From NCBI GenBank assembly GCA_002452695.1, contig DKFA01000049.1:1-53052 (forward strand): 53,052 nt of DNA. The letters run 5' to 3'. Under the pieces are notes generated by a model. The model saw only the letters and a list, made by a program, of their open reading frames with translations. It was not told the DNA's origin and ran no database searches. A program made the translations under genes and the position numbers. The DNA is from Dehalococcoidia bacterium UBA6808 (GTDB taxonomy: Bacteria > Chloroflexota > Dehalococcoidia > GIF9 > UBA5629). This document shows, piece after piece, positions 16,788-24,402 of the stretch; the first letter of the stretch is position 1; the number at the start of each line of letters is the position of its first letter.

Positions 16788-17972
16788 CTATTCGTCTAAC
16801 AGAACTGCTACGCCGGGCAAAGTTTTACCTTCCAGAAAATTCATGCTGGCGCCGCCGCCGGTTGAAACATGCGTCATCTTGAAAGCGAGATTCATCTCGG
16901 TAACGATTTCAGCGGTGGAACCTCCTCCAACCACGGTGGTGGCATTGAGGTTAGCCAGCAGCTCGGCCATCTTTTTGGTACCGCGTGAAAAGGCAGGTAT
17001 TTCATAAACACCCATAGGGCCGTTCCAGAATATGGTGCGGCACTTCTTCAGTTCTTCAGTAAAGAGCTCGATTGTCTGCGGCCCTATATCGACTATGTAT
17101 TTACCCGAAGGGACCATGGAAATGGGAGCAATGGCGAACCTGGACTGCTCATCAACGGAATCTGCCACAATGACATCGAGAGGTAGCAGCAAGGAGATGT
17201 TGTTCTTTTTGGCTGCGGCAATAAGTTGATTGGCCAGTTCCTTCTTATCAACTTCTACGGTGGAGGCGCCTGTACCAAAGCCTTGAGCGTTCAGGAAGGT
17301 GGCAGCCATACCACCGCCAATCAGTAGCACATCGACCTTATCCATCATGTTGTTGATCAGCTTGATCTTGTCACTGACCTTGGCGCCTCCCAGCAGAGCG
17401 GCAAAAGGATGCTGGGCATTGGTAAGCAAATTGCCCAGGATGCGCAATTCCTTCTCAAGCAGAAGACCGGCATAAGCGGGCAAGAATTTGGCAACGCCAT
17501 ACGTGGAGGCGTGAGCACGGTGAGCGGTGCCAAAGGCGTCGTCAACGTAGATATCAGCATTCTCTGCCAACTCACCGGCGAAGGTTGGATCATTGGCCTC
17601 TTCTTCGGGATGAAAACGAAGATTTTCCAAAAGCAGTATCTCGCCGTTTTTCAATTTGCCTACGGCCTGTTTGACCTTGGGGCCGACGCAATCAGAGACG
17701 GTATAAATTGGCATATTGATCAACTGTGAGAGCCGTTCAGCAATGGGCGTCATGCGCATGGATTCGATAACTTTGCCGCCGGGTCTGCCGAGGTGAGAGC
17801 AAAGTATGATTCTGGCTTTATGCTCAAGCAGGTACCAGATGGTGGGCAGCGCAGCGATGATGCGGCTGTCATCCATGATCTCGTTGGTTTTGGGGTCCAT
17901 GGGAACGTTGAAATCAACTCTGACCAGCACCCTTTTTCCTGTAACCTCTACATCACGGATACTTTTTTTCAT
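16788..17972 (-). CDS. pgk: Phosphoglycerate kinase
   Basis: The protein is about 394 residues. It opens KKSIRDVEVTGKRVLVRVDFNVP, with SHLGRPGG binding 3-phosphoglycerate and AHRAHAST. The C-terminal domain has the nucleotide-binding GGAKVSDK and the hinge/phosphate loop VVGGGSTAE, followed by VSTGGGASMNFLEGK. It transfers phosphate from 1,3-bisphosphoglycerate to ADP. GAGGAG lies ten bases before ATG 17972; a TTG at 17978 is an alternative start. It heads the long minus-strand operon and is divergent from gmk. Confidence 0.96.
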   Translation of the reverse strand: MKKSIRDVEVTGKRVLVRVDFNVPMDPKTNEIMDDSRIIAALPTIWYLLEHKARIILCSHLGRPGGKVIESMRMTPIAERLSQLINMPIYTVSDCVGPKVKQAVGKLKNGEILLLENLRFHPEEEANDPTFAGELAENADIYVDDAFGTAHRAHASTYGVAKFLPAYAGLLLEKELRILGNLLTNAQHPFAALLGGAKVSDKIKLINNMMDKVDVLLIGGGMAATFLNAQGFGTGASTVEVDKKELANQLIAAAKKNNISLLLPLDVIVADSVDEQSRFAIAPISMVPSGKYIVDIGPQTIELFTEELKKCRTIFWNGPMGVYEIPAFSRGTKKMAELLANLNATTVVGGGSTAEIVTEMNLAFKMTHVSTGGGASMNFLEGKTLPGVAVLLDE

Positions 17973-18129
17973 CGACAATATTCTCCTCTACTCAGCTCTT
18001 ACGTAGCCTTTTTAATAATGAGTTGCATGGGCTAATTATGGTTGAGTATATCCAATAGAACTTATTTGTTCAAGATAACAACGAGGGCTGTTTATTTTTA
18101 TGGCAGATAGGATTAAACTGTAGCATAAT

Positions 18130-18726
18130 ATGCAGGATAAACCGCTGGTCATTGTAATATCTGGCCCATCGGGTGTGGGCAAGGATGCCACGATCGCCAG
18201 TATGAAAAAATCCGGCGCCAGATTTCATTATGTTGTGACCGCCACGACAAGGGTCAGAAGGGAAGGCGAGACTGATGGAACGGACTACTACTTCCTCTCC
18301 CCCACTGATTTTGAGAACAAGATCAGGGCTGATGAGTTTCTGGAGTATGCCGAGGTCTACGGAAATTACTATGGCGTACTGAAGAAAGAGGTCGAGCTTG
18401 CGCTGAATAAGGGAGAGGATGTGATAATTAAGGTGGATGTTCAGGGAGCCAGGACACTAAAGAAAAAAATACCTGAGGCGGTTTTCATTTTTCTGGTGCC
18501 GCCGTCGATCGAAGAGCTGGCTGAGCGACTTACCAACCGCAACTCCGATTCGCAGAAAGACGTGGAAACAAGGCTGGGGAAGGCCGCCGAAGAGATGAAA
18601 ATGATCGAGATGTTCGATTACAGGGTGATCAACTATAGGGATGATCTCAGCCGTACTACGGATCTGGTGAAAGCTATTGTAAAAGCAGAAAAATGCAAGG
18701 TTGTCCAGCGTGATATTAAGCTGTGA
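18130..18726 (+). CDS. gmk: Guanylate kinase
   Basis: The protein has 198 residues, phosphorylating GMP/dGMP to the diphosphate. The GMP-binding region includes TATTRVRREGETDGTDYYFLS and FLEYAEVYGNYYG, both diagnostic. The Walker A loop reads GPSGVGKDAT: Asp19 follows Lys18 where nearly all P-loop kinases have Ser or Thr to coordinate Mg2+. The DNA is unambiguous (AAG GAT GCC ACG). All other motifs are kept, so the gene is probably active, perhaps a lineage feature. It is divergent from pgk across a 150-base gap in which I could not fix a promoter. Confidence 0.94.
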   Translation: MQDKPLVIVISGPSGVGKDATIASMKKSGARFHYVVTATTRVRREGETDGTDYYFLSPTDFENKIRADEFLEYAEVYGNYYGVLKKEVELALNKGEDVIIKVDVQGARTLKKKIPEAVFIFLVPPSIEELAERLTNRNSDSQKDVETRLGKAAEEMKMIEMFDYRVINYRDDLSRTTDLVKAIVKAEKCKVVQRDIKL

Positions 18727-18781
18727 CCCTGTATTGTTCAGCAATCCTCGAGACAGTGGATCAATTCCTGGATGAACCGGC

Positions 18782-19288
18782 CTATTTATCATGCGTATGC
18801 GTTTTTGACTGTTTGACGAATGAAATAACGGTCTTTTCGCGGCGACTCATGATGCGGGCGTCCGAATCACAGTTATGATCGTAACCAAGCAGGTGCAACA
18901 TGCCATGTACTATCATCAATATCATTTCATCTTCGACAGGGACGCCACGCGCAGCAGCCTGGAAGACAACCCGGGGGAAGGAGATGACGATCTCGCCCAG
19001 GTTAATAATGCCGTCCTGTTCTGGCGGGAAGTCAATCTCTGCAGCATCTGCCGCCTTTTCTGTCAGAGCAAAGGAAAGTACATCCGTAGGGCTATCGATA
19101 CCCCTGTATTTGCGGTTCATTTGATGAATCTGTCTGTCATCGGTGATCATCAGGCTAACGGATACGGGCGCCGCTGTTTTTTCAGATGTGAGGACGGCCC
19201 TTATGATATTCTTCAGCCAAGTTCGGCTGAAGCTGCATCCCAGCCCGCGTTTGATTTTGATATCGATGACATGCGCAGTATTCTTCAT
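18782..19288 (-). CDS. ybeY: Endoribonuclease YbeY (rRNA maturation factor)
   Basis: The protein has 168 residues with the zinc motif HGMLHLLGYDH (His128, His132, His138), the signature of the UPF0054/YbeY family. The preceding Asp-rich PTDVLSFAL strand and NLGEIVISFP segment also match. It acts in 16S rRNA 3'-end maturation and ribosome quality control. It is convergent with gmk and lies alone, next to tRNA-Ser. Confidence 0.94.
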   Translation of the reverse strand: MKNTAHVIDIKIKRGLGCSFSRTWLKNIIRAVLTSEKTAAPVSVSLMITDDRQIHQMNRKYRGIDSPTDVLSFALTEKAADAAEIDFPPEQDGIINLGEIVISFPRVVFQAAARGVPVEDEMILMIVHGMLHLLGYDHNCDSDARIMSRREKTVISFVKQSKTHTHDK

Positions 19289-19346
19289 ACGGATTTATCA
19301 TAACAAAGAGCAACGTGTTACACAATCATTTACGTATCCGGTTTGC

Positions 19347-19376
19347 TTGAAAGAAGAGTAATGACTATGCTATATT
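19347..19376 (+). promoter_or_regulatory. Promoter of tRNA-Ser (GCT)
   Basis: TTGAAA (19347-19352) and TATATT (19371-19376) are 18 bases apart. The -10 ends 30 bases before the mature tRNA. Confidence 0.6.
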
Positions 19377-19406
19377 TCATGGCGCACTTAAAACGTTCGT
19401 TTTGCT

Positions 19407-19495
19407 GGAGGGATCGCATAGTGGTCTAGTGCGGCCGCCTGCTAAGCGGTTGCCCCGGGTAACCGGGGTCAAGGGTTCGAATCCCTTTCCCTCCG
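19407..19495 (+). tRNA. tRNA-Ser (GCT)
   Basis: The acceptor is GGAGGGA/TCCCTCC with discriminator G. The loop CTGCTAA gives anticodon GCT. A long variable arm (GCCCCGGGTAACCGGGGTC) marks it as a class II serine tRNA. CCA is not encoded: the next bases are CCG. Confidence 0.96.
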
Positions 19496-19572
19496 CCGTC
19501 ACTCTGCTTTACCTCTGCAAGAATTAATGAGTTCCATAAGAGCATCTGCACGATGTGCTTTAGCAAGATGAG

Positions 19573-19668
19573 ATGGCTAAAAAGCAGTTAAACTACAGAA
19601 GGGAACGGTGGGAGAGACAAGAAAAAGCTAAAATGTTGGAACTGAAAAAACAGGTAACTGAAAGATGA
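19573..19668 (+). CDS. Very short basic ORF coupled to miaB
   Basis: This 31-residue ORF opens MAKKQLNYRRERW and is very rich in Lys, Arg and Glu, with the look of a single charged helix. Its TGA stop overlaps the miaB ATG (ATGA), so ribosomes finishing here could restart on miaB. The ribosome binding site is weak. No family is recognised. It may be a leader peptide setting miaB translation, a genuine small protein, or chance. The charged, low-hydrophobic composition and the exact overlap favour a real element, with modest confidence. Confidence 0.4.
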   Translation: MAKKQLNYRRERWERQEKAKMLELKKQVTER

Positions 19669-20945
19669 AATACTATATCTGGACAATTGGTTGCCAAATG
19701 AATAAGGCGGAGTCCCTGGATATCAGCGATTTTCTGGCATCCATGGATATGCAGCGCGTAAGCAAAGCTGCAGAAGCTGATATTGCCGTCCTTAACACTT
19801 GTGTGGTCAGGCAGAACGCGGAGGATAAGGTGACAGGCATGCTCGGTTACCTGAAAGGCATTTGGGCAGAGCACCCGGAGATGAAGATTGCGGTTACCGG
19901 CTGTTTTGTTACGGATGACCTGTCTGCTCTTAAACGGGCTTACCCGCATGTTAGCCTGTTCTTTCAACCAGGAGAAATAGGACGCTTTCAGGAATGGGTC
20001 CTGCAGGAATATGTCCAACAAAAAAGGCGTGTAAGGAAGATCGTCTCCCCCGTCAGTGTTTATATACCAATCATCCAGGGATGCAACAACTTTTGCTCAT
20101 ATTGCATCGTCCCGTACCGTCGCGGGAGGGAAAGGAGCCGAAGGCCTGAGGAGATATTAGAGCAAGCAGAAAAACTTGTGATGGGCGGCGCCAGGGAGAT
20201 CATTCTTGTGGGACAGAATGTGAATACGTACGGCAAGGACCTGGAGCGGAGCTGCAGCCTGGCAAATTTACTCTCCAGGCTGAGCGGGATCAAGGGTATT
20301 GAACGAATCAGGTTTCTCACTAATCACCCCAAGGATATGAGCAAGGATCTGATCGAGGCTATAGCAGCGTTACCCAATGTGTGTCATCATGCCTGCCTGC
20401 CGTTGCAGGCAGGTGATGACGCGATACTGAAGGCCATGAACCGCAATTATACAATGGCGGATTACTTGAGGCTGGTAGACAGAATACGTTCCAGAATAGG
20501 GGATATAGCTTTGAGCACAGATATTATCGTAGGATTCCCCGGAGAGACTGATGAACAATTCCGCACTACTTACCGGGCTATCGAAGAGATACAATTCACG
20601 GCAGTACATGTCGCAGCCTATTCTACCAGAACAGGGACTGCAGCCAGCCGGGAATATAAAGACAATGTTGAACATGGAGTGAAGCTGCAGCGGCTACACT
20701 CTATAGAGGAACTGCAGAGGGAAATATTAAACGTCTCCAACAACAAGATGATTGGCGCCGATGTAGAAATACTGGTAGAAGGACAGAAGAATGGGAAATG
20801 GTTCGGGCGCACCTATAGCGATAAGCTAGTCTTTTTTACCGCCGATGGCGATTATATGGGGAAAATGGTGGATGTTGAGGTAAAAACGGCTACTGCATGG
20901 GCGTTGCAGGGTGAGTTAACCAGAGTACATTGCTTTAACTGTTAA
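19665..20945 (+). CDS. miaB: tRNA-2-methylthio-N6-dimethylallyladenosine synthase
   Basis: This 426-residue radical-SAM methylthiotransferase has Cys10, Cys46 and Cys80 as ligands of the auxiliary [4Fe-4S] cluster (UPF0004 domain), and Cys140-x3-Cys144-x2-Cys147 for the radical-SAM cluster, followed by IVPYRRGRERSRRPEEI, a MiaB signature. A TRAM RNA-binding domain closes the protein (from about residue 365). It adds a methylthio group to i6A37 made by MiaA, encoded at 15064-16002. The start is coupled to the short ORF in front. Confidence 0.94.
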   Translation: MKYYIWTIGCQMNKAESLDISDFLASMDMQRVSKAAEADIAVLNTCVVRQNAEDKVTGMLGYLKGIWAEHPEMKIAVTGCFVTDDLSALKRAYPHVSLFFQPGEIGRFQEWVLQEYVQQKRRVRKIVSPVSVYIPIIQGCNNFCSYCIVPYRRGRERSRRPEEILEQAEKLVMGGAREIILVGQNVNTYGKDLERSCSLANLLSRLSGIKGIERIRFLTNHPKDMSKDLIEAIAALPNVCHHACLPLQAGDDAILKAMNRNYTMADYLRLVDRIRSRIGDIALSTDIIVGFPGETDEQFRTTYRAIEEIQFTAVHVAAYSTRTGTAASREYKDNVEHGVKLQRLHSIEELQREILNVSNNKMIGADVEILVEGQKNGKWFGRTYSDKLVFFTADGDYMGKMVDVEVKTATAWALQGELTRVHCFNC

Positions 20946-20961
20946 AGTATTGTCACGGGTC

Positions 20962-21011
20962 TTGACAAAGCATAATTATATTGTGTACACTTGTTTTAAG
21001 AACAAGTGTAC
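20962..21011 (+). promoter_or_regulatory. lexA promoter with a large palindromic operator (candidate SOS box)
   Basis: A consensus -35 TTGACA lies at 20962-20967. From 20985 to 21011 there is a perfect inverted repeat: GTACACTTGTT and AACAAGTGTAC around the five-base centre TTAAG. The left arm covers the expected -10 position 16-17 bases after the -35, so a bound dimer would block the polymerase. It lies 19 bases before lexA. Within it, GAACAAGTGTAC differs at one defined base from the Gram-positive GAAC-N4-GTTC box. Confidence 0.7.
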
Positions 21012-21029
21012 GATATAAAAAGGTGAATT

Positions 21030-21656
21030 ATGAGAAAACCGGGAGTAAATCAAACGCGTCGGAAGATCATCAATTTCATCAGGGAATATTATGATGAAAA
21101 GGGGTATGCCCCTGCTGTCAGGGATATCATGAAGGGTTGTGAACTTAGTTCGACTGCTGTTGTTCAGCATCACCTGAAGGTGTTGGAGAGCGAACACCAG
21201 ATCGAGCGAGATTCCAAGGTATTTCGCAGCATTCAGTTGCCTGACAGAAAGAGTACCATACGTGTTCCGGTGCTGGGAACGATTGCTGCCGGTTCCCCTA
21301 TCCCGGTACTTGCTTCTGATACCTGGCATACGGAGGCGGTGGACACGCTGGAACTGTCAGGTGAGATTACCAGAGGCAAAGACGTTTTTGCGCTGAGGGT
21401 AAGCGGCCAGTCAATGATTGATGCCCTCATAGATGATGGGGATATCGTGTTACTGGAGCCGGTTAAGAGGGCTGACAATGGCGATATGGTAGCCGCATGG
21501 CTGATAAAAGAGGAAGAGGTTACGCTGAAAAGGTTTTTCAAAGAGGATGGAAAAGTCAGGCTGCAGCCGGCCAATACACAGATGAAACCGATCTATACGG
21601 ACTCTTCCAATATATCGATCCAGGGACGTGTGGTGGCAGTGATAAGGACCCTGTAG
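21030..21656 (+). CDS. lexA: LexA repressor (SOS regulator)
   Basis: The protein has 208 residues. The N-terminal winged helix (1-70) includes YAPAVRDIMKGCELSSTAVVQHHL. The S24 peptidase domain has the Ala87-Gly88 self-cleavage bond (TIAAGSP), nucleophile Ser128 (SGQSMI) and general base Lys167 (VTLKRFF). It represses DNA-damage genes until RecA filaments trigger autocleavage. The long palindrome immediately upstream is its likely own operator. Its stop abuts the stop of the convergent CoA-ligase-like gene at 21657. Confidence 0.95.
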   Translation: MRKPGVNQTRRKIINFIREYYDEKGYAPAVRDIMKGCELSSTAVVQHHLKVLESEHQIERDSKVFRSIQLPDRKSTIRVPVLGTIAAGSPIPVLASDTWHTEAVDTLELSGEITRGKDVFALRVSGQSMIDALIDDGDIVLLEPVKRADNGDMVAAWLIKEEEVTLKRFFKEDGKVRLQPANTQMKPIYTDSSNISIQGRVVAVIRTL

Positions 21657-23111
21657 CTATTTACGGGAAGCATGCACGCCTTCCCAGTAAGCGCTGACAT
21701 TATTCAGCGCCCTGATGGCCCTGTACATGGAGGGCACAACGTAAATTCCGGCTCTGAGCAGTTCATCACGAACCTGGCGGCGCGACAATTCCATGCCTAT
21801 TCTGTCCTGTCCTGTTGCAAGCTCTTCCAATACCAGTATGATGGGCTTGCGAGCCTCTTTCTGTTTGAATTCGATGATGGCGTTGAGCCTGTGCATCTGC
21901 TCGGGATAATCTTCGCCCATCAGTTCCTTCATGCCGTAGAAGAACATACGATTGATGATGAGGGCGTCGATCTTGTCCCAGTCGTGGGCAACTTTCATAA
22001 CATATTGCAGGATGATAGCCGGAGCAGAAGGGGCGCCGATATCGAAGGGGTTCTTGTTGCCGGTCCCTTGCGCCGGCAGGTATCTGGCGATGGTTTCGAT
22101 CACTTCAGGTGAGGAGTGCGGTATGTTCATATTGAAGACTTCGGAGATATCGCCAGCTGAGACGCCCACTCCTCCACCTCCTCCAATAATGGCCAGGTTT
22201 CTATATTCGCCCTCGGGGATATAGTGGAAGGCTGCCAGCGTATCGAGAAGCTCTTCGAAGCTGTTGGCCTGAACTGCGCCCGACTGTTTAAAAAAAGCTT
22301 CCCAGATCTTACGGTCGCCTGCCATGGACCCGGTATGGCTGCTGACAGCCCTTTTACCCGTGTCGGAAAGCCCGCCTTTCCATATGACCACGGGTTTCCT
22401 GCCTCTCAGGCTGCGTACCAGATGGGTGAAACAGCGTCCGTCAGTGACGCCCTCCAGATAGGCGCCTATGATAGCAGTCTCAGAATCAGCGGCAAAATAC
22501 TCCATAAGAGAAATTTCATTGAGGTCAACACCGTTGCCGTAGCTGACGGCCTTGCTGAAAAACACATTAAAACCATCCGATCCCCAGATCAGATCGGTGA
22601 CCCAGCCTCCACTCTGCGCCATAATACCGATATCCCCACTTTGTTTAGGATAGTTCGCGCCGGGCTGTAATGTAAGACCGCCTTCAGGCGAGTAGACTCC
22701 AAAGCAATTAGGACCAACGATCCGCATTTTGCCGCGGGCCAGTTTCATTATTTCCTGTTCAAGCAGCCAGCCCGCTTCATTAATTTCACGAAAGCCAGCG
22801 GAAAAAATCTCAGCAGTGGGAATACCCTTGGCTACGCAATCAGCGATTATACCGGGTACTTTAGCAGCTGGCGCACAAATTATGGCCATATCTATCTCGC
22901 CAGGTATATCTTTAACGCTGGCGTAGGCTTTCAATCCGCGAATCTCCGCAGCAGCGGGGTGGACAAGATAGATCTTACCTTTGTATCCATAGATCTGAAA
23001 GGCTTTGAGGAACTGGTTGCCAGCGTTATCATCCCTGGTGGAAACGCCGAAAAAGGCTACAGAGCGCGGACAAAACAAAGGCTCCAATTGTTTGTGTAAA
23101 TCAGGCTGCAT
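21657..23111 (-). CDS. ADP-forming acyl-CoA synthetase alpha-type protein (CoA-binding and CoA-ligase domains)
   Basis: The protein has 484 residues. The N-terminal CoA-binding Rossmann domain (about 5-140) has FFGVSTRDDNAGN and ends with GPNCFGVYSP. Succinyl-CoA-ligase-like domains follow. His259 in SSHTGSMAGD matches the phosphohistidine of ADP-forming acetyl-CoA synthetase. The ATP-grasp beta domain is absent here and no beta gene is adjacent, so it would need a partner encoded elsewhere to make ATP and acid from acyl-CoA. I start at ATG 23111 (MQPDL); the frame continues to 23150 without support. A broken ABC-transporter gene lies directly upstream. Confidence 0.82.
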   Translation of the reverse strand: MQPDLHKQLEPLFCPRSVAFFGVSTRDDNAGNQFLKAFQIYGYKGKIYLVHPAAAEIRGLKAYASVKDIPGEIDMAIICAPAAKVPGIIADCVAKGIPTAEIFSAGFREINEAGWLLEQEIMKLARGKMRIVGPNCFGVYSPEGGLTLQPGANYPKQSGDIGIMAQSGGWVTDLIWGSDGFNVFFSKAVSYGNGVDLNEISLMEYFAADSETAIIGAYLEGVTDGRCFTHLVRSLRGRKPVVIWKGGLSDTGKRAVSSHTGSMAGDRKIWEAFFKQSGAVQANSFEELLDTLAAFHYIPEGEYRNLAIIGGGGGVGVSAGDISEVFNMNIPHSSPEVIETIARYLPAQGTGNKNPFDIGAPSAPAIILQYVMKVAHDWDKIDALIINRMFFYGMKELMGEDYPEQMHRLNAIIEFKQKEARKPIILVLEELATGQDRIGMELSRRQVRDELLRAGIYVVPSMYRAIRALNNVSAYWEGVHASRK

Positions 23112-23230
23112 GGTCAGACACCCCCTTGAACAAGTAAGAAATGATAACACACATCAATAAAACAATGTAATAAAAACGAGGAAGGCGTGGTAAACGCCTT
23201 CCCCGCAATCAGGCAGTATATAGCCTCCCG

Positions 23231-23626
23231 TTATTTAATTCCTGCTTCGGCACGCAACTGTTTGGGTGTTTTGTAGAGGTCAGGGCGGACATATTTCTTT
23301 TGCATTTCGCCCTCCTGCGTCTGGAGCAGGATATACTTATCAGAGGCCTGGATCTGGGTATACGGGCAGTGGTAATCGGGTTTGGCAAATTCATACACGT
23401 TATCAGGATTAGCTATGATGCCGAAATGAAACCAGGGATCCTTCTTAACACCCCAGAAGCCGGATGTGCCTATCGGGCCGGCTATCGTTTCAGTCTCCAG
23501 CGCGTTGATGATCTTGTCGATATCACCGGTTCCGCCGGCCTTTTCTATGGCATTCTTGGCGGTGTAGATATCAGTGTAGGCGAGCAGTACGTGGAATTGA
23601 ACAGGTATGCCGTATCCCTGAATGGA
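23231..23626 (-). pseudogene. 5'-truncated branched-chain-amino-acid-type ABC transporter substrate-binding protein
   Basis: Reading the minus strand, about 130 codons are open from 23626 to a TAA at 23231-23233, and the product looks like the C-terminal third of a periplasmic binding protein. It has IPVQFHVLLAYTDIYTAKNA, DIDKIINALE, a Gly-rich turn, WFHFGI and PYTQIQASDKY, as in Leu/Ile/Val-type (Peripla_BP_6) proteins of about 400 residues. An in-frame TAA at 23627-23629 blocks it upstream, and no N-terminal half, signal peptide or start lies nearby. I read it as a remnant left by deletion. No permease or ATPase gene remains. Confidence 0.7.
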
Positions 23627-23779
23627 TTATTGGAAGCTGAAAACAAACACTTTAGATAAGGAATATAAATCGTTTTTTATGCTGATTATGTAAATATCAT
23701 GGAAAAACCGTGCCCAGCCTGCTGGACGTTAAAAAAACCTGTCAAGAGCCGGCTGGCTAATAATAATGAACTGCAAGGC
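23627..23779. other. Non-coding gap
   Basis: Nothing recognisable is seen between the truncated pseudogene and the promoter of the next gene. The sequence is AT-rich with short A and T runs. Confidence 0.4.
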
Positions 23780-23826
23780 TTGACATTTTGAACTGCCAGG
23801 GTCATACTAAATAGTACTATAGTACT
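23780..23826 (+). promoter_or_regulatory. Strong promoter with a 14-bp palindromic operator candidate
   Basis: TTGACA (23780-23785) and CATACT (23803-23808) are 17 bases apart. The perfect palindrome AGTACTATAGTACT (23813-23826) lies over the expected transcription start, followed by a further GTAC. It is 41 bases before the secreted-protein gene and looks like a regulated promoter. Confidence 0.6.
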
Positions 23827-23867
23827 GGTACGTATTTCCCACCCCTGAGGCAAGGGTAGGGGAAGAA

Positions 23868-24287
23868 ATGAAAATCAAGTTGATCTGGATAGCGGGCATT
23901 ACACTTATCGGCCTATTCATGATTGGCATGCTGGCTGCAATGCCAAGATTCTCCAACGCTGATTCTTCGTTATCGCCCGTTTCAGCAGGCGACATTATCA
24001 AGACCTATCAGAATGCTTTGCTGGGCCCGTTAAATAAGGCAGCAAGTGAAGTTAAGGACCCGGAGATCTCTGTTTTTTCGCAGAATCTGATTAAATCCTA
24101 TGAACTGGAAACGGTCGGTTCAGGCGGCGCCGCCAATACAGAGATGTCAGACCTGGTACCGGATATTGCCAGAATTCAGAAGACGGCATTGAATACCACC
24201 TTAAAGGAAGCCGGTAAACAGCTAAAAGACAAAGATCTATCCGATTTCTATCATAGTTTCATAACCAAATGCGGTGTAGATAAATAA
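23868..24287 (+). CDS. Small secreted or membrane-anchored hypothetical protein
   Basis: The protein has 139 residues. Residues 1-4 are basic and 5-26 form one hydrophobic segment (signal peptide or anchor), followed by a Ser/Asp-rich stretch; no lipobox is seen. The remainder is hydrophilic and probably helical, with a repeated sense of Lys/Asp-rich helices (KAASEVKDPEIS, KEAGKQLKDKDLSDFYHSF) and one Cys near the end. I recognise no family. GGGGAAG precedes the ATG. It has its own strong promoter and palindrome, so it may be induced under specific conditions. The next gene encodes an exported lipoprotein. Confidence 0.65.
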   Translation: MKIKLIWIAGITLIGLFMIGMLAAMPRFSNADSSLSPVSAGDIIKTYQNALLGPLNKAASEVKDPEISVFSQNLIKSYELETVGSGGAANTEMSDLVPDIARIQKTALNTTLKEAGKQLKDKDLSDFYHSFITKCGVDK

Positions 24288-24402
24288 CATTTTTCCGGTC
24301 GTGCCCACTATTCAAATCCACCCTTCCGAAATTTCTGCATACCTGAACAATTTGCTGTTGACCGTAAGCTTCATCAGGATTTAATATTTTCTGCGACAAA
24401 CC

